From the NCBI RefSeq assembly GCF_946478805.1, contig NZ_CAMLDC010000033.1, positions 1 through 29,087 of the forward strand: a DNA stretch of 29,087 nucleotides, read 5' to 3'. The stretch is from an uncultured Fluviicola sp. (GTDB lineage Bacteria > Bacteroidota > Bacteroidia > Flavobacteriales > Crocinitomicaceae). Below are positions 26,300-29,087 of the stretch, piece by piece. Both the position numbers and the translations under genes were made by a program. The notes beneath the pieces were generated by a model. That model had not been told where the DNA came from. It saw only the letters and a list, made by a program, of their open reading frames with translations, and ran no database searches. The number at the start of each line of letters is the position of its first letter. Positions within the stretch are counted from its first letter, which is position 1.

Positions 26300-27328
26300 A
26301 TGAAAAATTTTAAATTGATGTTGCTTTTCCTTGTAATTGGAAATGTGGCTCTTGCACAACCTGATTTGAGTAAATTGTCAACTGAATCAAAGGCGGGAAA
26401 TACCGTTTATTATTCCGTTATAAAAGATAGCCCGAAAGGGATGAAATATGCTGGAATTTCTATTCCCATTTGGAATTTGACAGGTTCTTTTCTAAATAGT
26501 TCATTGTATGATCTGACGACCAATGGGATTTTTTTGAACGATAAATTTCAAGTTGCGGTAAAATATAAAATTGGATTATTGGATAAACTGGCCCCAGATA
26601 CATATGAGTTAATGGATTATCCGAACCACGACTATATTATGTCACAATACAAGGCAAATAAAAATCAAAATTTGTCCTTAAGTGGTTCTTACTTTGTGAA
26701 AAGCAAAGAAACCACAGAAACAATAACCGTACATTTGAAATCTTCGGGTAAAGTAAATACAGTGACGAGGGTTCCAGCAACAGTTATTAAAAAACTTGGA
26801 GTTACTTTGGGTTATGAACAAGGATTCACATGGTACAATATGAATAATAAGGAGATTATTGTCGAGATGAGAGATGAGCCGGGAGTTCAAAAAACATTCA
26901 ATTTGGGTTCTCAATCTACTGTTCAAACCTTCAAATATGTTAAGCTGGGACTTAATTGGACTAAAACGCATTATTTTAAAGGCAAATTTGAGGAGTATGG
27001 CGAACGCTCTGACTCAGGTATTAAAACAACTTGGTTTAGCGTCATCCTGGCAGCCCAAAATAAATTTGACGATGTATATGTGCCCGTTCCTCTTCCGGAC
27101 AATGTTTATTATACGGAAACACAGAATATTCGCTTAAGTCCCGCTACTATGAACGATTTGAATAAAAAACTTCCTGTCGGAATTGAATTTGGACAACGAT
27201 ATTCCATGTTTAGATCTGGAATTTCTTATGATTACAATATTAGATATTTACCAGGTTTAATGAAAAGTATCAATTTTATGCTGGAAGTTGGTGTGCAATA
27301 TAATATTGGATTCCTTAAAAACAAATAA
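26300..27328 (+). CDS. Probable outer-membrane beta-barrel protein, uncharacterised
   Basis: The protein has 342 residues. It has a signal peptide (MLLFLVIGNVALAQ) and no lipobox. The mature part has many alternating hydrophobic/polar stretches with aromatic ends (such as VKLGLNWTKTHYF and GISYDYNIRYL), ending in FMLEVGVQYNIGFL, compatible with strands of an outer-membrane barrel. I do not recognise a family. Its position between a lipoprotein and a secreted protein, 20 bp and 10 bp away, suggests that the three products act together in the envelope. The barrel call is inferred from sequence texture. Confidence 0.75.
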   Translation: MKNFKLMLLFLVIGNVALAQPDLSKLSTESKAGNTVYYSVIKDSPKGMKYAGISIPIWNLTGSFLNSSLYDLTTNGIFLNDKFQVAVKYKIGLLDKLAPDTYELMDYPNHDYIMSQYKANKNQNLSLSGSYFVKSKETTETITVHLKSSGKVNTVTRVPATVIKKLGVTLGYEQGFTWYNMNNKEIIVEMRDEPGVQKTFNLGSQSTVQTFKYVKLGLNWTKTHYFKGKFEEYGERSDSGIKTTWFSVILAAQNKFDDVYVPVPLPDNVYYTETQNIRLSPATMNDLNKKLPVGIEFGQRYSMFRSGISYDYNIRYLPGLMKSINFMLEVGVQYNIGFLKNK

Positions 27329-27338
27329 AAGAAGTGCC

Positions 27339-28253
27339 ATGAAATTAAGAAAGTTCATCTTGATTGCGTTTGTGTTTTTAGCTTCAAAAACTTCCTTTTC
27401 GCAAGTTGAAGTGTTAAAAACATGGACAAATGAGGGGGGGGAGAAGCGTGCTTATTTTGTTTATAGAGACTCGGATGAAGGATTCTTATCAGAAATGGCT
27501 CAAGTTATCTCGAAAGCATGGACACTTTCCAAGGTTGAATTAGTTTCGATCGATGAATATTTGTCACTGGAAACTACAACCGGCGATTTCACCATGTTGA
27601 TGGGAATAACTCATACAACCATGACTTCCCAAAACGGTGTAAGTTCCAATTTTGTAGATCTGTATTTAGATGTTCGGGTTCAAAGTGAACTCCGTCAGGA
27701 AATTTTAGGCCGGATTACGCTTTCTCCCAATGGGCAAACAGTTTTTGACGTTTGTAGAGGTCCGGAAAGCTTAGAACAAGTAATTTATAACCAATACAAG
27801 AACGATTCTAATTTTTCATGGAATTTACCTTATTTGTCAGCCGGTTTGGCTACTATTGCTAATGCGTTAACTGATGGTGAATTGATAAGTGTTAAGGAAA
27901 ATGTGAAGGATCCTGATTTAACAAATATCAAAAATGCTGTTCTATATGTAGGAGATGCAGTGAATACAGAGCAAAATAGATTCAATGGTAAAGATTCTGA
28001 ATCTGATCAAAAGGAATCAATTGCGAAAGCTTATCCACATAAATTTGAGATAGCCTCTAACGAGACAATTAATTCAAAGTATCTTGGAGATGAACTTGAA
28101 TACTTGTTCATGTCGCAGAAATTTGGTCGGGGAAAGTATCTGATTGTAATTAATGTAAAGGAAAACAGAATTGTTTATACGAAAATGGAGAGAGGACGAT
28201 ACAATTTCAGTGCTAAAGACATGAAAGAATTATCAGCTAGAATAGGTAAATAA
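27339..28253 (+). CDS. Secreted protein of unknown function with a G8 tract in its coding sequence
   Basis: The protein has 304 residues from the ATG at 27339, which lies 10 bp after the preceding stop and gives a clean signal peptide (FILIAFVFLASKTSFSQ). Longer in-frame starts would run inside the upstream gene. I do not recognise a family. The N-terminal half (VYRDSDEGFLSEMAQVISKA, then TTTGDFTMLMGI) and C-terminal half (GKYLIVINVKENRIVYTKME) look like soluble alpha/beta sequence. A run of eight G at codons 32-35 could make the gene prone to frameshift. It is probably the last gene of a three-gene operon and is convergent, with 1 bp between stops, with a small lipoprotein gene. Confidence 0.82.
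   Translation: MKLRKFILIAFVFLASKTSFSQVEVLKTWTNEGGEKRAYFVYRDSDEGFLSEMAQVISKAWTLSKVELVSIDEYLSLETTTGDFTMLMGITHTTMTSQNGVSSNFVDLYLDVRVQSELRQEILGRITLSPNGQTVFDVCRGPESLEQVIYNQYKNDSNFSWNLPYLSAGLATIANALTDGELISVKENVKDPDLTNIKNAVLYVGDAVNTEQNRFNGKDSESDQKESIAKAYPHKFEIASNETINSKYLGDELEYLFMSQKFGRGKYLIVINVKENRIVYTKMERGRYNFSAKDMKELSARIGK
27434..27441 (+). repeat. Homopolymeric G8 tract in a coding region
   Basis: Eight consecutive G bases encode part of Glu-Gly-Gly-Glu near residue 33 of the secreted protein. It is the longest G run I noticed in any gene of this AT-rich window. Gain or loss of one G would shift the frame soon after the signal peptide. Confidence 0.9.
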
Positions 28254-28254
28254 T

Positions 28255-28677
28255 TTAATTGTAAATCCGCAAGAGGTTACTCCCATTCCAAATAGCCTGG
28301 TATTTTCGCAATCCCCAGCTGGAACCTGAAATCGGTGAACCGTCATACATGGAAAAAACAGCTCCTGAACACGGATCTCTCAATTGTAAGAAGTTAGCTG
28401 TGTCAGCTGTTAATCCGGTCGCGCAAACATTGTCCGGATCTTCCGGAGACATGCGTTCCCATGCTACAAATACGTCCGTGGATTGCCTGTAAACAACAAT
28501 ACCTTTGATTCCACCCGCAACATATGACCAGCCGCCTACGTTATTCAAGTCCTGGTAAGATGGCAATGTAAGGTCGATTTGAAAATCGAATGCGATACTC
28601 GGAACAGGGTGAGTCCTGTTTTTTTTACAAGAAACGCCTATCAGGACCAAAATCAATAAAAAGATTCGTATTTTCAC
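28255..28677 (-). CDS. Small lipoprotein of unknown function
   Basis: The protein has 140 residues. A signal peptide with lipobox GVSC is followed by KKNRTHPVP, the basic start common in Bacteroidota lipoproteins. The mature domain resembles a small Rieske-like or beta-rich module: GGIKGIVVYR, then DVFVAWERMSPEDPDN, a lone Cys in VCATGL, and RDPCSGAVFSMYDGSPISG. The repeated spacing of Cys and G/P residues recalls a Rieske-fold protein, but only one of the two expected Cys-x-His pairs could exist and no His is in place, so an iron-sulfur centre is not supported. It is divergent from the small basic protein gene with 26 bp between starts. Confidence 0.8.
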   Translation of the reverse strand: MKIRIFLLILVLIGVSCKKNRTHPVPSIAFDFQIDLTLPSYQDLNNVGGWSYVAGGIKGIVVYRQSTDVFVAWERMSPEDPDNVCATGLTADTANFLQLRDPCSGAVFSMYDGSPISGSSWGLRKYQAIWNGSNLLRIYN

Positions 28678-28703
28678 TTTACCTTAGTTCGAATAATAAA
28701 AGT

Positions 28704-28979
28704 ATGAAGTTAAGAACGTTTTTACAACTGTTTGTATTGTGTGGACTGTTTATTTTTGGCGGTGGTTCCGTTACTCCGTCATTCAGTCAGGATGGATCGA
28801 TAGCCAAAGCTGAGAAAACAATTGCAAAACGCAGAAAGAAAGAAGCCAAAGTAGCCAAAAAGGAAGCGAAAAAGTCAAAAAAGGCCTTTTGGGACAGGCA
28901 ATCCAAAGAAGCGAAGAAAAGCGTCAAAAGAAATCAAAAACGCCAGAAAAAAGCTGCCCGGAATTCAAAAGGTTGGTAG
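28704..28979 (+). CDS. Small secreted Lys/Arg/Ala-rich protein
   Basis: The protein has 91 residues from the ATG at 28704; an upstream in-frame start at 28590 would overlap the divergent lipoprotein gene and lack the signal peptide at its N-terminus. It has an N-terminal signal peptide (LFVLCGLFIFGGG, likely cleavage after SFSQ). About 60 residues follow that are nearly all K, R, A, E, Q and S, in a heptad-like helical pattern (KRRKKEAKVAKKEAKK, then VKRNQKRQKKAARN). It would be a highly positively charged helix outside the cytoplasm. No family is recognised; binding to anionic polymers such as DNA or LPS is a guess. Confidence 0.75.
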   Translation: MKLRTFLQLFVLCGLFIFGGGSVTPSFSQDGSIAKAEKTIAKRRKKEAKVAKKEAKKSKKAFWDRQSKEAKKSVKRNQKRQKKAARNSKGW

Positions 28980-28981
28980 AG

Positions 28982-29017
28982 AATGTTCAAAAGGTTGAAA
29001 ATGTTCAAAGGGTTCAA
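28982..29017. repeat. Imperfect tandem pair of an 18-bp GTTCAAA-containing unit
   Basis: AATGTTCAAAAGGTTGAA (28982-28999) is followed directly by a copy at 29000-29017 with 16 of 18 bases the same. It lies just after the stop of the basic-protein gene. Confidence 0.7.
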
Positions 29018-29037
29018 AGTTTTTCAATTAAGTCTAT

Positions 29038-29087
29038 ATTGAACTATTGAACTATTGAACTATTGAACTATTGAACTATTGAACTAT
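29038..29087. repeat. 8-bp tandem repeat (GAACTATT)n reaching the window edge
   Basis: GAACTATT is repeated five full times plus seven bases from 29041 to the end, preceded by ATT that belongs to the same phase. All visible copies are identical. The array continues beyond the window, so its length is unknown. It is an intergenic minisatellite related in sequence (TTGAAC) to the 18-bp repeats just upstream. Confidence 0.95.

Noticed and set aside
27288..27338. Longer start for the G8-containing secreted protein
   Set aside because: The extension overlaps the preceding gene and would bury the signal peptide; the ATG at 27339 gives a proper one.
28255..28677. Rieske iron-sulfur protein
   Set aside because: The C-terminal half has a Rieske-like texture, but the two Cys-x-His pairs needed to hold the cluster are absent.
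29038..29087. CRISPR array at the right edge
   Set aside because: The repeats are 8 bp, directly adjacent and without spacers, so it is a simple tandem repeat.

Overview
The window comes from a member of the Bacteroidota, most likely a Flavobacteriales lineage close to Crocinitomicaceae/Fluviicola. The taxon is inferred from several signs. Division and cell-wall genes follow the Bacteroidota order, ending ftsQ, ftsA, ftsZ, yqeY. FtsZ ends in the extended 'FLHDNVD' tail. MraY has a long inserted loop. There is a surface protein with a type IX secretion (T9SS)-like C-terminus, lipoproteins with a CxNGIKD...GVDCG...C motif, and TAnnTTTG promoter elements. MurE carries a DNPR motif, which predicts meso-diaminopimelate peptidoglycan.

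Positions 1-9847 hold the left part of the dcw cluster, all on the + strand: ftsI (3' end only), murE, mraY, murD, an unrecognised 155-residue gene, ftsW, murG, murC and ftsQ. Most junctions overlap by 1-4 nt, so this is one transcription unit making and flipping lipid II and building the septal synthase. The only large internal gap, between murG and murC, is filled by a pair of inverted GC-rich repeats resembling REP/MITE elements. A hairpin terminator follows ftsQ.

Positions 9848-16377 interrupt the usual ftsQ-ftsA junction. They carry a 1044-residue secreted multi-domain surface protein (+), then on the - strand a TPR sensor histidine kinase and its NarL-type response regulator, both reading away from ftsA. 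A small GC-rich cassette flanked by direct repeats lies at the 3' end of the regulator. The 366-bp gap before ftsA holds an inverted repeat and a probable ftsA promoter.

Positions 16378-19892 hold ftsA, ftsZ and yqeY, closed by two tandem terminators. Positions 19893-24128 are a mixed region: a lipoprotein of the alkaline phosphatase superfamily, a TetR regulator with a likely operator, a DUF4328 membrane protein, and ahcY, with its own promoter, terminator and strongly biased codons.

Positions 24129-29087 are envelope-related accessory genes: a GT-C (GT22-like) glycosyltransferase; a probable three-gene operon of a lipoprotein, a probable outer-membrane protein and a secreted protein with a G8 tract in its coding sequence; a convergent small lipoprotein; and a tiny secreted Lys/Arg-rich protein. 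The window ends inside an 8-bp tandem repeat. I saw no rRNA, tRNA, CRISPR array, transposase or prophage gene.
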